Part shown: piece after piece, positions 9,187 to 18,000 of the stretch | Numbering within the stretch: the first letter of the stretch is position 1 | How the letters are laid out: each line of letters opens with the position of its first letter | Source of the DNA: JAJFKX01 sp965230265 | Lineage (GTDB): Bacteria; Pseudomonadota; Gammaproteobacteria; Xanthomonadales; Wenzhouxiangellaceae | Reading direction: 5' to 3' | DNA length: 64,000 nucleotides | Assembly (NCBI GenBank): GCA_965230265.1 | Contig: OZ245999.1 | Location: 1,922,001 to 1,986,000, forward strand | Translations under genes and position numbers: made by a program | Notes under the pieces: model-generated | What the model was told of the DNA's origin: nothing | Database searches by the model: none | The model's input: only the letters and a program-made list of their open reading frames with translations

Positions 9187-9603
9187 TTATTGTTCTGTCT
9201 GAGCAGTGTCTTGATGTACGCTCAGTGTTGTTGGTTTATTGTCTTCACCGATTGCCACAAATACCATTTCCGCCGATACCGCCAATTCCTGTCCACCGGC
9301 ATACATGTTTTCTCTGAATATCTGTACCCGGGTGGTCATACTGGTATTGCCAACACGGATCACTTTGCCCACCAACTCGACAATACTGCCTTCTGGAATA
9401 GGTACTTTAAAATCGACCCTATCCATCGAAACCGTCACCACTTTTTGCCGCGAAAATCGAGTTGCAACAAGAAAGCCCACCTCGTCCATCCATTGCATTG
9501 CGGTACCTCCATATAAGGTACGAATGTGGTTGGTGTCATGAGGGAAAACGAGCTTGGTCACTCGTGTGGTGGATTTTTCCACCCGTTGCTGAAAATTATT
9601 CAC
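9187..9603 (-). CDS. Acyl-CoA thioesterase (hotdog fold, YciA-like)
   Basis: This 138-residue single hotdog domain protein hydrolyses acyl-CoA. The helix segment LYGGTAMQWMDEVGFLVATRFS and the strand segment VDFKVPIPEGSIVELVGKV are typical of the YciA/BFIT class, with the catalytic Asp in the MDE segment. The start codon is GTG (9603-9601), preceded by AGGAAA at about 9 nt. It is followed directly by the cyclotransferase gene. The divergent neighbour is the hemP heme-uptake locus. Confidence 0.88.
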   Translation of the reverse strand: MNNFQQRVEKSTTRVTKLVFPHDTNHIRTLYGGTAMQWMDEVGFLVATRFSRQKVVTVSMDRVDFKVPIPEGSIVELVGKVIRVGNTSMTTRVQIFRENMYAGGQELAVSAEMVFVAIGEDNKPTTLSVHQDTAQTEQ

Positions 9604-9671
9604 GGGGTTTCCTATCGCTGTTTATGGCAATTATAACAACCCACATTGAGTACCATCAGCGTTAAGGTCTA

Positions 9672-9699
9672 TTGACATCTAAATGATAATGATTATCAT
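9672..9699 (+). promoter_or_regulatory. Promoter of the heme-uptake locus
   Basis: A perfect -35 hexamer TTGACA (9672-9677) and a 5/6 -10 hexamer TATCAT (9694-9699) are separated by 16 bp. The -10 element lies inside the Fur palindrome, the standard layout for iron repression. The predicted transcription start (about 9706) coincides with the hemP ATG. Confidence 0.6.
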
Positions 9700-9700
9700 T
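9682..9700 (+). promoter_or_regulatory. Fur box (iron-responsive operator)
   Basis: AATGATAATGATTATCATT is a perfect 19-bp palindrome (9-1-9) that matches the classic Fur consensus closely. It lies directly before hemP and covers the -10 region, so Fur-Fe(II) should repress hemP and the downstream TonB receptor when iron is ample. Confidence 0.92.
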
Positions 9701-9705
9701 AAGGT

Positions 9706-9876
9706 ATGGATAAACAACGACACCGAAAGCAACCGCCTCAGTTGTCCGGCACACCGGAACAACCACTATCCAGCAAAGGATTACTTAATAATAGAAAGGC
9801 GGTATGGATAGAGCACAATCAAGAAATGTACTGCCTGCGCCTGACGCGCCAGAACAAGCTTTTATTGACCAAATAA
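9706..9876 (+). CDS. hemP: Hemin uptake protein HemP
   Basis: This 56-residue protein is small enough to be missed by length-filtered gene calling. Its C-terminal half has the HemP signature: a Ser-rich lead into LLNNRKAVWIEHNQ, then YCLRLTRQNKLLLTK ending at the stop. HemP genes sit at the head of iron-regulated heme transport loci and are needed for full expression or function of heme uptake. The gene lies just downstream of a perfect Fur box and 80 nt upstream of a TonB receptor. The ATG at 9706 has no properly spaced Shine-Dalgarno. Confidence 0.88.
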   Translation: MDKQRHRKQPPQLSGTPEQPLSSKGLLNNRKAVWIEHNQEMYCLRLTRQNKLLLTK

Positions 9877-9956
9877 CCCAAATCATCACTGCCAGCCCGA
9901 TACAGACCTGAAACCTGTATCCAGCAAGCCCAAAGCATAAACTCAGAGGACATGCT

Positions 9957-12269
9957 ATGTGTTTGCTACATCGTATTACTATCAAAAACCGCTGCTCGTC
10001 AATTACCCCGGCGGGCAAAAGCATTATATGTTTTTACCTTGCATTGTTGCTGCTGCCATTTGGCCAGGCCTATGCTCAATCGCAAGCAGAAGACATCAGG
10101 GATATAAAAGTCGCCGAACAACCCGACCCTGACAATAACAATGCCAAACTGGAAAAAGTCACTGTGGTCGCCAATCGCAGCCCGCGGCAGATTACCGAAT
10201 TAACCGGCACTGTATCAGTGATTGACAGCGAAGAAATCGCACGCGATTTATCCAATGATTTGAAAACCCTGGTGCGTTACACACCAGGTGTCGATGTTGA
10301 TAACCAGGGCAGCAGGTTCGGCCTCGGCGGTTTTATTATCCGTGGTATTGGTGGCAACCGGGTATTAACCGAAGTCGATGGTGTGCCGGTTTCTGATGCC
10401 TTTGCCATTGGCAGTTTTTCTAATGCCAGCCGGGATTTTGTCGATGTTGACTTGCTCAAACAGGTCGAAATTGTGCGTGGTGCTGCCTCCAGCCTGTTTG
10501 GTTCAGATGCTATAGGTGGTGTGGTCAGTTTTGTTACCAAAGACCCCCTGGACGTATTGGAAGGTGAGTCAGTCAGCGCAGGTTTTAAAGCGGCTTATTT
10601 TAGTGCAGACCAACAACACGCTGCCCGCGTAACTGGTGCCGCGCAATGGGATGACTGGTCAGCTCTGATTAGTCTTAGCCGCCGCAGTGGCGAAGAGCTG
10701 GAAACCAATGCTGAACTGGATGCTGATCCATTTGAAGATCGCAGTTATAGCCTGCTGGCCAAATTGGTATATGACTTTGGAGGGAACCCGTTACGGGTGA
10801 CCCTGGATGGCCTGGAATCAGACAGCAGAACTGACGTCCAGTCACTATTAGGTATCCAGGATTTCAGTGCTGCATTTGGGTTTCCGTTTTTACTCGACAC
10901 CAGTCTGGTACAGGCAGATGATGAACGTCAACGTAAGCGGATCAGCCTGGAGCAGGATCTGGCAAATAACAATAGCTGGTTAGCGGGCGGACAATGGCGT
11001 TTGTTTTATCAGGATAGCGACACCGTACAACGAACAACTGAATTACGCAGCACTATTATTTTTGGTGAGCCCAGTCCACAACAACGCATGCGGGTATTTG
11101 ATTTCGAACAGCAAAGCCTGGGGGCAGAACTGTACCTGCAATCGCATTTTTCCATGGCAGACATAAAGCACCGATTGGTTTATGGTTTCGAGCTGGAGCA
11201 CGTAGAAACTGATCAGCTGCGAGATGGAACTTCACTTGACCTGTTAACCGGTGATGTCAGCAATGTTGTTGGTCCGGATACTTTCCCTGTACGCGATTTT
11301 CCAAAATCCGAAACACTTTCTGTCGGCTGGTTTATTCAGGATGAAATTGAATTATTCAACAAACGCTTAATGCTGGTACCTGGTCTGCGTTTTGACTATT
11401 ACGATCTGGAATCAAACCCGGATGATATTTTCACAGCGGATAACCCCGGCATTGAACCGGTTAACCTCAATGAATTCAGCATTTCCCCCAAACTGGGGCT
11501 TATCTGGCAACTGGGTAGTGGCCTGGATTTGGTCGCACAATACGCAAGAGGTTTTCGTGCGCCACCGTTCAATGATGTCAATATCGGTTTTACCAATTTT
11601 CAATTCGGTTATACCGCCTTACCCAACCCAGATCTTGAGCCGGAAACCAGCGATAGCTTCGAGTTAGGTTTACGTGGCAATTGGCAGGATTTCAGCTTTC
11701 ACGTGACCGGTTTCTATAACCTTTATGAAGACTTTATTGAGTCGTTATCGCTTATCGGTGTTCGTGATGATGGCATCTTGCAGTTTCAATCCATTAACTT
11801 ACAAAGTGCCGAAATTTTCGGCGCAGAGTTTGCTTTCCTATGGCGGTTGGATAATTGGCTACCGGGTTTGAACTGGCGTACGGCTGCCTCATGGAGTGAA
11901 GGCAATGATCGAGGCGCAGATGTGCCATTAAATAGCGTCAGCCCGGGTCAGCTGGTGAGCGGCTTACTGTGGAGTTCAGCGGATGAACGCTATGGTTTCA
12001 ACCTGAATGGTACCTATACCCGCCCGCAAAACAGATTGAATGACCCCAATGAAAACCTGGCACGCAGTGATGAGTTTGTCACCATTGATATCACTGGCTG
12101 GGCTCAACTGAACGACTTTACTCGTCTGAACATCGGGGTATTTAATTTGACGGACAGCAACTATGTCGAATGGGCAGATATCCAGGGCAGAACACAGGGT
12201 GATTCGGTATTACAGCGCTTAGGGCGTCCAGGTATTAATTTCAGCGCCGCCCTGAACTTCACTTTCTAG
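9957..12269 (+). CDS. TonB-dependent heme/hemoglobin receptor
   Basis: This is a 770-residue outer-membrane receptor. It has an extended N-terminus with a hydrophobic signal segment (about residues 22-42, ending QAYAQ), a TonB box-like LEKVTVVA, a plug domain (about 60-190; RGIGGNRVLTEVDGVPVSD, EIVRGAASSLFGSDAIGGVV) and a 22-strand barrel ending with Phe. The barrel contains FRAP and NPDL motifs, the pair found in heme and hemoglobin receptors. AGAGGA lies about 7 nt before the ATG. The Fur box and hemP just upstream support heme import as its job. Confidence 0.92.
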   Translation: MCLLHRITIKNRCSSITPAGKSIICFYLALLLLPFGQAYAQSQAEDIRDIKVAEQPDPDNNNAKLEKVTVVANRSPRQITELTGTVSVIDSEEIARDLSNDLKTLVRYTPGVDVDNQGSRFGLGGFIIRGIGGNRVLTEVDGVPVSDAFAIGSFSNASRDFVDVDLLKQVEIVRGAASSLFGSDAIGGVVSFVTKDPLDVLEGESVSAGFKAAYFSADQQHAARVTGAAQWDDWSALISLSRRSGEELETNAELDADPFEDRSYSLLAKLVYDFGGNPLRVTLDGLESDSRTDVQSLLGIQDFSAAFGFPFLLDTSLVQADDERQRKRISLEQDLANNNSWLAGGQWRLFYQDSDTVQRTTELRSTIIFGEPSPQQRMRVFDFEQQSLGAELYLQSHFSMADIKHRLVYGFELEHVETDQLRDGTSLDLLTGDVSNVVGPDTFPVRDFPKSETLSVGWFIQDEIELFNKRLMLVPGLRFDYYDLESNPDDIFTADNPGIEPVNLNEFSISPKLGLIWQLGSGLDLVAQYARGFRAPPFNDVNIGFTNFQFGYTALPNPDLEPETSDSFELGLRGNWQDFSFHVTGFYNLYEDFIESLSLIGVRDDGILQFQSINLQSAEIFGAEFAFLWRLDNWLPGLNWRTAASWSEGNDRGADVPLNSVSPGQLVSGLLWSSADERYGFNLNGTYTRPQNRLNDPNENLARSDEFVTIDITGWAQLNDFTRLNIGVFNLTDSNYVEWADIQGRTQGDSVLQRLGRPGINFSAALNFTF

Positions 12270-12297
12270 TCAACTTTCAATTCTCGGAGAATAAATC

Positions 12298-13389
12298 ATG
12301 CCGATCTTTAACTTTCCTAAAGGCATCGTCTGGCTGAGCCTAAGCTTGAGTCTGCTCGGCGGTTGCCAAAGCCAGCCAACACAACCACAGCAAGCAACAA
12401 CGGTCGACTTAAACATTGAGCATACCCAGTTTGAGCTTGATCGGCAGGCTATTCTGGCCATGGCGGGTAATTTCGAAGTGGATTTCAACTTCCGGGAGAC
12501 CATTGCTGTGCGTCCAGGTTATGAACTTTCAGAAGCTTATCAATCAGGTGGCGTGGAATGGGTTACCGTACTCGAAGATGCTGGTGAACGCATTGTTTTG
12601 CAGCATGTGCTTGTGGCCTGCAGTACGCCTGAAGAAACCGATGTAAGCGAGGACGAATCTTATAACCAGCGCTCAACAGAGGAATCATCGACCTCGGAAT
12701 TGAATATTGATGAAGACTGCTTCCCTATCAAACACTGGCGCCAGGATTGGGTATATCAGGACATCACAATGACCGAATATCGCGGCCATAACCGCTGGGC
12801 AACAGTGACACTGGCTGATGAAGAGGTTCGTGGTACCTGGTCACAAGCTGTTTATCAGGTCGATGATAGCCCGCGTTACGAAGGCTACGGTCGCTGGCAT
12901 CACGAACCCAACCAATCCGTGTGGGAATCAGAAATCACCTGGCGCCCCCTGCCTCGTCGCGAATACACAGTGCGTGATGATTATGATGTGCTGGTCGCTA
13001 TTAACCGACATGTGGTGACAGCAAACGGCTGGCATCATGAACAGGATAATTACAAGCTTGACCTGGACAAGGACACAAAACACCCCGTTATTGCCCGTGA
13101 AAATGGTCTGAATCACTATCTATCAACCGACGCACCCGAGCTGCGTATTGCCAGCGAGTACATGGACGATACTGATCAATTCTGGGGTGCTGTACGTAAC
13201 TGGTGGCAACAGCAATTCACTACGCACAACACCTTGGATATCGCTAAAAAAGTGGATGACAAGGCCATGTATGAGCGAATGTTTGAGCTTGCGGATGAAT
13301 ACAAAGGTGCGTCACGAGTCAACAATAAAATGCAGCGCGATATTCAACAGGTCTTAACAACCTATATCAAACCGCAACCCACCTCTTGA
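12298..13389 (+). CDS. DUF6607 family lipoprotein of the heme-uptake locus
   Basis: This is a 363-residue predicted lipoprotein: a hydrophobic signal ends in LGGC with Cys23. It matches my recollection of DUF6607, with segments such as GNFEVDFNFRETIAV, KHWRQDWVYQD, WSQAVYQVDDSPRYEG and LPRREYTVRDDYDVLV. The function is unknown. It contains a low-complexity acidic and Ser-rich insert at about residues 110-140. The gene follows the TonB receptor by 28 nt behind a ribosome-binding site (CGGAG), so it should share Fur control. A role in heme handling at the periplasmic face is inferred from context only. Confidence 0.75.
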   Translation: MPIFNFPKGIVWLSLSLSLLGGCQSQPTQPQQATTVDLNIEHTQFELDRQAILAMAGNFEVDFNFRETIAVRPGYELSEAYQSGGVEWVTVLEDAGERIVLQHVLVACSTPEETDVSEDESYNQRSTEESSTSELNIDEDCFPIKHWRQDWVYQDITMTEYRGHNRWATVTLADEEVRGTWSQAVYQVDDSPRYEGYGRWHHEPNQSVWESEITWRPLPRREYTVRDDYDVLVAINRHVVTANGWHHEQDNYKLDLDKDTKHPVIARENGLNHYLSTDAPELRIASEYMDDTDQFWGAVRNWWQQQFTTHNTLDIAKKVDDKAMYERMFELADEYKGASRVNNKMQRDIQQVLTTYIKPQPTS

Positions 13390-13400
13390 GGGCACCAATC

Positions 13401-13682
13401 ATGCGCCGAAACTGGACATTAAAACTGGAACATAACGACACCCACTGTCTGCGTTTACAGCAACCAAGAGGAACCACCCTGCGCTGCTGGCACAACGAAC
13501 AGGCTTATGCCATGCTTGGCAGCCATACCACAAGAGAGTTATTCCCTGTCTCTGAACTGCTGCATGGCAAGTCGGTTCGATTAAATCAGTCGCAAGTGCG
13601 TGAGCTATTACTAATTGCTACACGTACTGCTTTACAGCTGGAACTCAACAGTTCGTCACCACACGATTCTCATGCTATTTAA
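13401..13682 (+). CDS. Small protein of unknown function, end of heme-uptake locus
   Basis: This 93-residue protein starts MRRNWTLKLEH. It has no signal peptide or membrane segment, so it is probably cytosolic. It is basic in the N-terminal half and carries two Cys and six His, in segments such as THCLRL, RCWHNEQ, GSHTTRE and LLHGK. GAGGG at about 8 nt supports ATG 13401. It follows the DUF6607 gene by 11 nt and ends before a hairpin. I do not recognise the family. A cytosolic heme-binding or regulatory role is possible from context, without direct evidence. Confidence 0.55.
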   Translation: MRRNWTLKLEHNDTHCLRLQQPRGTTLRCWHNEQAYAMLGSHTTRELFPVSELLHGKSVRLNQSQVRELLLIATRTALQLELNSSSPHDSHAI

Positions 13683-13706
13683 AAATAACCGATAGCAGGG
13701 TGTATG

Positions 13707-13729
13707 GGGCCTGACAACTGATCAGGCCC
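13707..13729. terminator. Hairpin between convergent heme locus and ahpD
   Basis: A perfect 8-bp inverted repeat GGGCCTGA / TCAGGCCC is separated by 7 nt. It lies between the stop of the small heme-locus gene and the convergent ahpD stop. There is no clear T-run, so it may be a weak bidirectional terminator. Confidence 0.45.
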
Positions 13730-13747
13730 TGCATAATCAGCTGTCGA

Positions 13748-14278
13748 TCAACCCTCTTGCTGAAGAATTGTGGCTACTGCACTAATCACCGAAGCTATCC
13801 GCACAGCATCCTGAATTGCAGCAGTGCTAACGCCCGCCTGCCGCAAAACCTTCTCATGTGAATCAATGCATAAACCACAGCCATTGATCGCAGAAACGGC
13901 CAGCGCAAACAGTTCGAAATCGGCTTTTTCAATACCGGGGTTGCCAATCACGGTCATTCTCAACCGCGCCGGCACCTGGCCATAGTCTTCATTGGAAGAT
14001 AAATGTATGAACCGGTAATAAACATTGTTCATGCCCATGATGGCTGCTGCCGAACGAGCAGCCTGCCGGTAACTGCTATCCAGCTGTTCACCGGCATCGG
14101 TTTCAATGGCTGCCAGCAGTTCGCGATTTCCGGTGGCATAAGCCGATGCAACAGCCACACCCCATCGTTGTGCATCATTTAACGCTGGGCTGCCATCACT
14201 GCTAACGACACTACTGATATTCAGACGCAAATCTTTGGCAAAATCAGGAATAGCATTTTTGATATTTTGAATGGACAT
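13748..14278 (-). CDS. ahpD: Alkyl hydroperoxidase AhpD
   Basis: This 176-residue carboxymuconolactone-decarboxylase-family protein has the AhpD active site: Cys134 and Cys137 in CGLC, with His141 and Glu122 in the expected relay positions. AhpD recycles the peroxiredoxin AhpC through lipoyl groups in some bacteria. It lies 79 nt downstream of ahpC on the same strand with AGAGGAAA before its ATG. A strong terminator in between implies that only readthrough or a separate promoter feeds ahpD. Confidence 0.9.
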   Translation of the reverse strand: MSIQNIKNAIPDFAKDLRLNISSVVSSDGSPALNDAQRWGVAVASAYATGNRELLAAIETDAGEQLDSSYRQAARSAAAIMGMNNVYYRFIHLSSNEDYGQVPARLRMTVIGNPGIEKADFELFALAVSAINGCGLCIDSHEKVLRQAGVSTAAIQDAVRIASVISAVATILQQEG

Positions 14279-14307
14279 ATCGTTTCCTCTTGGTTGTTTC
14301 TAAAAGT

Positions 14308-14332
14308 AAAAGGGCCGCTTAGCGGCCCTTTT
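14308..14332. terminator. Rho-independent terminator between ahpC and ahpD
   Basis: A perfect 11-bp stem (AAAAGGGCCGC / GCGGCCCTTTT) has a 3-nt loop. On the minus strand the stem is followed by TTTT and a further T-rich stretch, as expected for termination of ahpC transcripts. Confidence 0.85.
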
Positions 14333-14357
14333 GCTCGTCATTGAGAAACCTGCCTGA

Positions 14358-14897
14358 TCAGGCAACTTTCAGTGTTTCTTCGCCTTTGCTCCAGTTGCAT
14401 GGGCATAGCTCATCACTCTGTAGCGCATCCAAAATACGCAGAGTTTCTGCAGGGTTACGGCCGACATTCATATCGGTCACAGAAACATGGCGAATAATGC
14501 CCTGCGGATCAACAATATAAGTGGCGCGCATAGAGACACCGGCTTCCGGGTGCAAAATACCCAGCGCAGATGACAGCTCACGTTTGATATCCGACAACAT
14601 AGGGAATGGCAGATCACGTAAGTCATCATGATCCCGACGCCATGCCAAGTGAACAAACTCAGAATCAACACTGCCGGCAAGAACCTGACAATCGCGATCA
14701 GCGAATTCGTTATTCAAGTCACCAAAGGCCTTAATTTCAGTAGGGCAAACAAAAGTAAAGTCTTTGGGGTAGAAAAACACCAGCAACCATTTACCGGCAT
14801 AGGTATCGTTATTAATGTCCTGAAATGCAGATTGCATTTCGGTAGAAACCGTTGCGGTTAAGTCAAAACGGGGAAACTGATCACCAATCGTTAACAT
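14358..14897 (-). CDS. ahpC: Peroxiredoxin AhpC
   Basis: This 179-residue typical 2-Cys peroxiredoxin reduces H2O2 and organic peroxides. The peroxidatic Cys51 lies in FTFVCPTE, and the C-terminal CPCNW segment supplies the resolving cysteine (Cys165 or Cys167). AAGGAG sits 8 nt before the ATG. The gene is divergent from oxyR, whose product usually activates such genes under oxidative stress, and is followed by ahpD after a terminator. Confidence 0.93.
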   Translation of the reverse strand: MLTIGDQFPRFDLTATVSTEMQSAFQDINNDTYAGKWLLVFFYPKDFTFVCPTEIKAFGDLNNEFADRDCQVLAGSVDSEFVHLAWRRDHDDLRDLPFPMLSDIKRELSSALGILHPEAGVSMRATYIVDPQGIIRHVSVTDMNVGRNPAETLRILDALQSDELCPCNWSKGEETLKVA

Positions 14898-15041
14898 CTT
14901 TGTATCTCCTTAATATTTGGTCGGCCTTATTTTTCAATTGGCCTGCTAATTCGGTTCGCCCTAAAGGCATAGGTTTAAATCTTGCAGACTATGATCGGGG
15001 TTAGGTTGCTATAATTCAAATTGAATGTTTTAATCTTTTTG

Positions 15042-15056
15042 ATAGCTCACTTCTAT
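15042..15056 (+). promoter_or_regulatory. Candidate OxyR half-site
   Basis: ATAG-N7-CTAT matches the outer bases of one half of the OxyR operator. It lies 25 bp before oxyR in the oxyR-ahpC intergenic region. The second half at the expected spacing is not evident, so this is tentative. Confidence 0.3.
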
Positions 15057-15080
15057 GTCTGAACGACAGCGATTTTTTGT

Positions 15081-16007
15081 ATGAATTTACGCGACTTACA
15101 CTACCTGGTTACGCTAGCAGACCTGCGACATTTCAGCAAAGCTGCTGAAGCCTGCCATGTTAGCCAACCCACGCTCAGCACCCAGATTCGAAAACTCGAA
15201 TCAGAGCTGGACGTGCAATTGGTTGAGCGTGCTCCCCGTAAAGTCATGATAACCCCTATCGGTGAAGAAATTGTCGAGCGTGCACGTCACCTGCTACGTG
15301 ATGCCGAACAGTTAAAACAACATGCCAAGAAAAGCCGTGACCCGGCGTCAGGTATTCTCAAACTGGGCTTATTCCCTACACTGGCACCATACCTTTTACC
15401 CCATGTTGTACCCAAAGTCAGGCAGCAGTTTCCTAACATGTGCCTGCAATTGTTTGAAGAAAAAACGGCCGATATTCTGCGGATGCTGCAAAGAGGCAAA
15501 CTGGATGCTGGTGTACTGGCACTGCCTCTGCCTGATGACACGCTTCAATACAAAACCTTATTTGAAGAGCCGTTTGTGCTCGCCGCGCCGGCCGGTCATT
15601 GGCTGGCCAAAAAGAAAAATATTAAAACTGAAGATCTACGCAGCACATCCCTGCTGCTACTGGAAGAAGGTCATTGTCTACGTGATCATGCACTGGAGGT
15701 TTGCCAAATGGCTGGCGCCATGGAGGAAATGGACTTTCATGCCACCAGTATGGAAACCCTACGGCAAATGGTCGCGGCCAATGCTGGCATTACCCTAATG
15801 CCGACCTTATCGGTCAAACCACCTATCGCACAAACAGAAAACCTGGTTATTCGTACCTTTACCGAACCAGCCCCCAAACGGACTATCGCCATGTGTTGGC
15901 GCAAGACCAGTGCCAATGAAGATTTTATGGAAAATTTTGCAACGCTGTTTGCTGATATCGACCCTTTACTGCTTGTGCCTGAAAACACCCACGATACAAC
16001 AACTTAA
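15081..16007 (+). CDS. oxyR: Hydrogen-peroxide-sensing LysR regulator OxyR
   Basis: This 308-residue LysR-type regulator has an N-terminal winged helix-turn-helix (residues 1-60; FSKAAEACHVSQPTLSTQIRKLE) and a substrate-binding-like domain. Cys199 and Cys208 occupy exactly the redox disulfide positions of E. coli OxyR (GHCLRDHALEVC). It is divergent from ahpC, which supports the assignment. No convincing Shine-Dalgarno precedes the ATG. Confidence 0.95.
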   Translation: MNLRDLHYLVTLADLRHFSKAAEACHVSQPTLSTQIRKLESELDVQLVERAPRKVMITPIGEEIVERARHLLRDAEQLKQHAKKSRDPASGILKLGLFPTLAPYLLPHVVPKVRQQFPNMCLQLFEEKTADILRMLQRGKLDAGVLALPLPDDTLQYKTLFEEPFVLAAPAGHWLAKKKNIKTEDLRSTSLLLLEEGHCLRDHALEVCQMAGAMEEMDFHATSMETLRQMVAANAGITLMPTLSVKPPIAQTENLVIRTFTEPAPKRTIAMCWRKTSANEDFMENFATLFADIDPLLLVPENTHDTTT

Positions 16008-16101
16008 ATAACAGATATCACAACAGCTAACCCTGTTGCTTTGCCGATACCCGTAGATGCTTACTACAAACATACAAACGACTGGTCACCATTAACAATA
16101 C

Positions 16102-16800
16102 TCATGCCCGCATTGGCAACTGCCAATCCACCGCATTTTGATTTTGCTGTAACAAATACCTGTTAGCCTGTGAAAAATGCTGGCACCCAAAAAATCCACG
16201 GTGTGCCGATAGTGGTGAAGGGTGTACTGATTTAAGTACCAGGTGTTTGTTATTGTCTACAAATGCTGCTTTTTTCTGTGCATAGCTGCCCCATAATAAA
16301 AACACCAAGCCTTCACGCTCATCATTTAATCGTCGAATTACAGCATCTGTAAACTTTTCCCAACCTTTGCCCTGATGAGCACCGGCGCGTCCTCGCTCCA
16401 CGGTCAACACCGCATTCAATAACAGCACTCCCTGCTCTGCCCATGACATCAAATAGCCATGTCCGGGGGGCTCAAAACCTATGTCAGTTTTTAATTCCTT
16501 ATAGATATTCTGTAATGAAGGTGGCGTAGCAATGCCCGGTTTAACTGAGAAACATAAACCATGTGCCTGTCCCGGTCCGTGATAAGGGTCCTGGCCCAGT
16601 ACCACAACCTTGACTGAATCGAACGGCGTGCTGTTAAGCGCTGCAAAAATTTCTGCTCCGGGGGGGAATATCACTGCCCTTGCCTGCTTGCGCTGTAATA
16701 AAAATTCACGCAATTGCTGCATGTAATCACTATCAAACTCTGTTTGCAAACGACTCAACCAAGATTCGTGTAATTGGATACTGCGTTGGCTTTCCGGCAT
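16102..16800 (-). CDS. ung: Uracil-DNA glycosylase
   Basis: This family 1 UDG removes uracil from DNA at the start of base excision repair. The catalytic water-activating Asp71 lies in GQDPYHGPGQAHGLCFSV, and the His loop appears as HPSPLSAHRGFF. With ATG 16800 the protein is 232 residues, the usual length. A longer frame to 16866 adds an unconserved N-terminus, and neither has a clear ribosome-binding site. Confidence 0.96.
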   Translation of the reverse strand: MPESQRSIQLHESWLSRLQTEFDSDYMQQLREFLLQRKQARAVIFPPGAEIFAALNSTPFDSVKVVVLGQDPYHGPGQAHGLCFSVKPGIATPPSLQNIYKELKTDIGFEPPGHGYLMSWAEQGVLLLNAVLTVERGRAGAHQGKGWEKFTDAVIRRLNDEREGLVFLLWGSYAQKKAAFVDNNKHLVLKSVHPSPLSAHRGFFGCQHFSQANRYLLQQNQNAVDWQLPMRA

Positions 16801-16917
16801 GGTTTTTAAGTGAGTTTTAACTACTGAACAGATTAGCATGTCAAGCACAATATGGCTTGTTTTCATGTCTAATCACCCCGACCATAATAATATTGAAATC
16901 GATAAATTGGATACCCT

Positions 16918-17943
16918 ATGACGATTAAAACCGATGCTTTGATAATCGGCGCTGGACCTTGCGGTCTGTTCCAGGTATTTGAGTTGGGCTTATTGGATAT
17001 TCAGGCCCACATTATCGACAGTCTGCCGCAACCAGGTGGTCAGTGTGCGGAATTATATCCAGACAAGCCGATTTACGATATCCCCGCCTTCCCAATAGTC
17101 GGCGCTCAGGAATTGATTGATCGACTACAGGAACAAATCAAACCCTTCAACCCTCAGTACCATCTCGGTCAGCAGGTTAGCCAGCTCCAGCAAAAAGAAG
17201 ATGGCCGCTTCCACGTAGTCACCAACAAAGGGACCGAGTTTGATGCCGGCACAGTGATCATAGCCGCTGGCTTGGGCGCGTTTGTGCCACGCCAGTTAAA
17301 AGCCCCGGGTGCCAGTGATTTTTACAATACAAGCATCCATACCAAAGTCATCAAGCCTGCTGATTTTGCCGACAAGCATCTGGCCATTTTAGGTGGTGGC
17401 GATTCAGCCTTGGACTGGACTCTGGAATTACACAAGCTGGCTGCCAGCGTGAAGTTAATTCACCGCCGTCCAGAATATCGTGCGCAACCGGCTTCAGTGA
17501 ACAAAATGAAAGCACTGGCCGAAACTGGGAATATTACTGAATATCAGGGCAACGTCACCCAGGTGCTGTCCGATAATGGCCAGCTGACAGGCCTGGAATT
17601 GATTAATCGTGACAGTGAGCGTACCCAGCTTGAATGCGAACAGGTACTGGTGTTCTGGGGCTTGTCGCCGAACCTGGGACCTATCGCAGATTGGGGCCTG
17701 GATCTGGAGAAACGTGCGATCCATGTGGATACCGAGAAATTCCAAACCAATGTACCTGGTATTTTCGCAATTGGTGATATCAATACTTATCCTGGTAAGA
17801 AAAAACTAATTTTGTCAGGCTTCCACGAAGCAGCGTTGGCTGCCTTTGCTGTACAGCAACATTTGCATCCGGAACAAAAGGTTCGACTCCAGTACACCAC
17901 GACCAGTCCGTTGATGCATCAGCGTCTGGGGGTCGATAGCTAA
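16918..17943 (+). CDS. Ferredoxin/flavodoxin-NADP reductase, thioredoxin-reductase-like
   Basis: This 341-residue two-domain flavoprotein has an FAD-binding GAGPCG motif near residue 11, the PQPGGQCAELYPDKPIYDIP segment typical of YumC-type ferredoxin-NADP reductases, an NADPH motif LGGGDSALDW, and a C-terminal GDINTYPGKKKLI FAD-contact region. The redox-active CxxC of thioredoxin reductase is absent, which favours ferredoxin reductase activity. It stands between divergent ung and the M36 protease. Confidence 0.9.
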   Translation: MTIKTDALIIGAGPCGLFQVFELGLLDIQAHIIDSLPQPGGQCAELYPDKPIYDIPAFPIVGAQELIDRLQEQIKPFNPQYHLGQQVSQLQQKEDGRFHVVTNKGTEFDAGTVIIAAGLGAFVPRQLKAPGASDFYNTSIHTKVIKPADFADKHLAILGGGDSALDWTLELHKLAASVKLIHRRPEYRAQPASVNKMKALAETGNITEYQGNVTQVLSDNGQLTGLELINRDSERTQLECEQVLVFWGLSPNLGPIADWGLDLEKRAIHVDTEKFQTNVPGIFAIGDINTYPGKKKLILSGFHEAALAAFAVQQHLHPEQKVRLQYTTTSPLMHQRLGVDS

Positions 17944-18000
17944 AATCTTTTCCAGGTTTAAGGAAACTGTGATTTAATCTTTCATAATTGTATTACTGCT

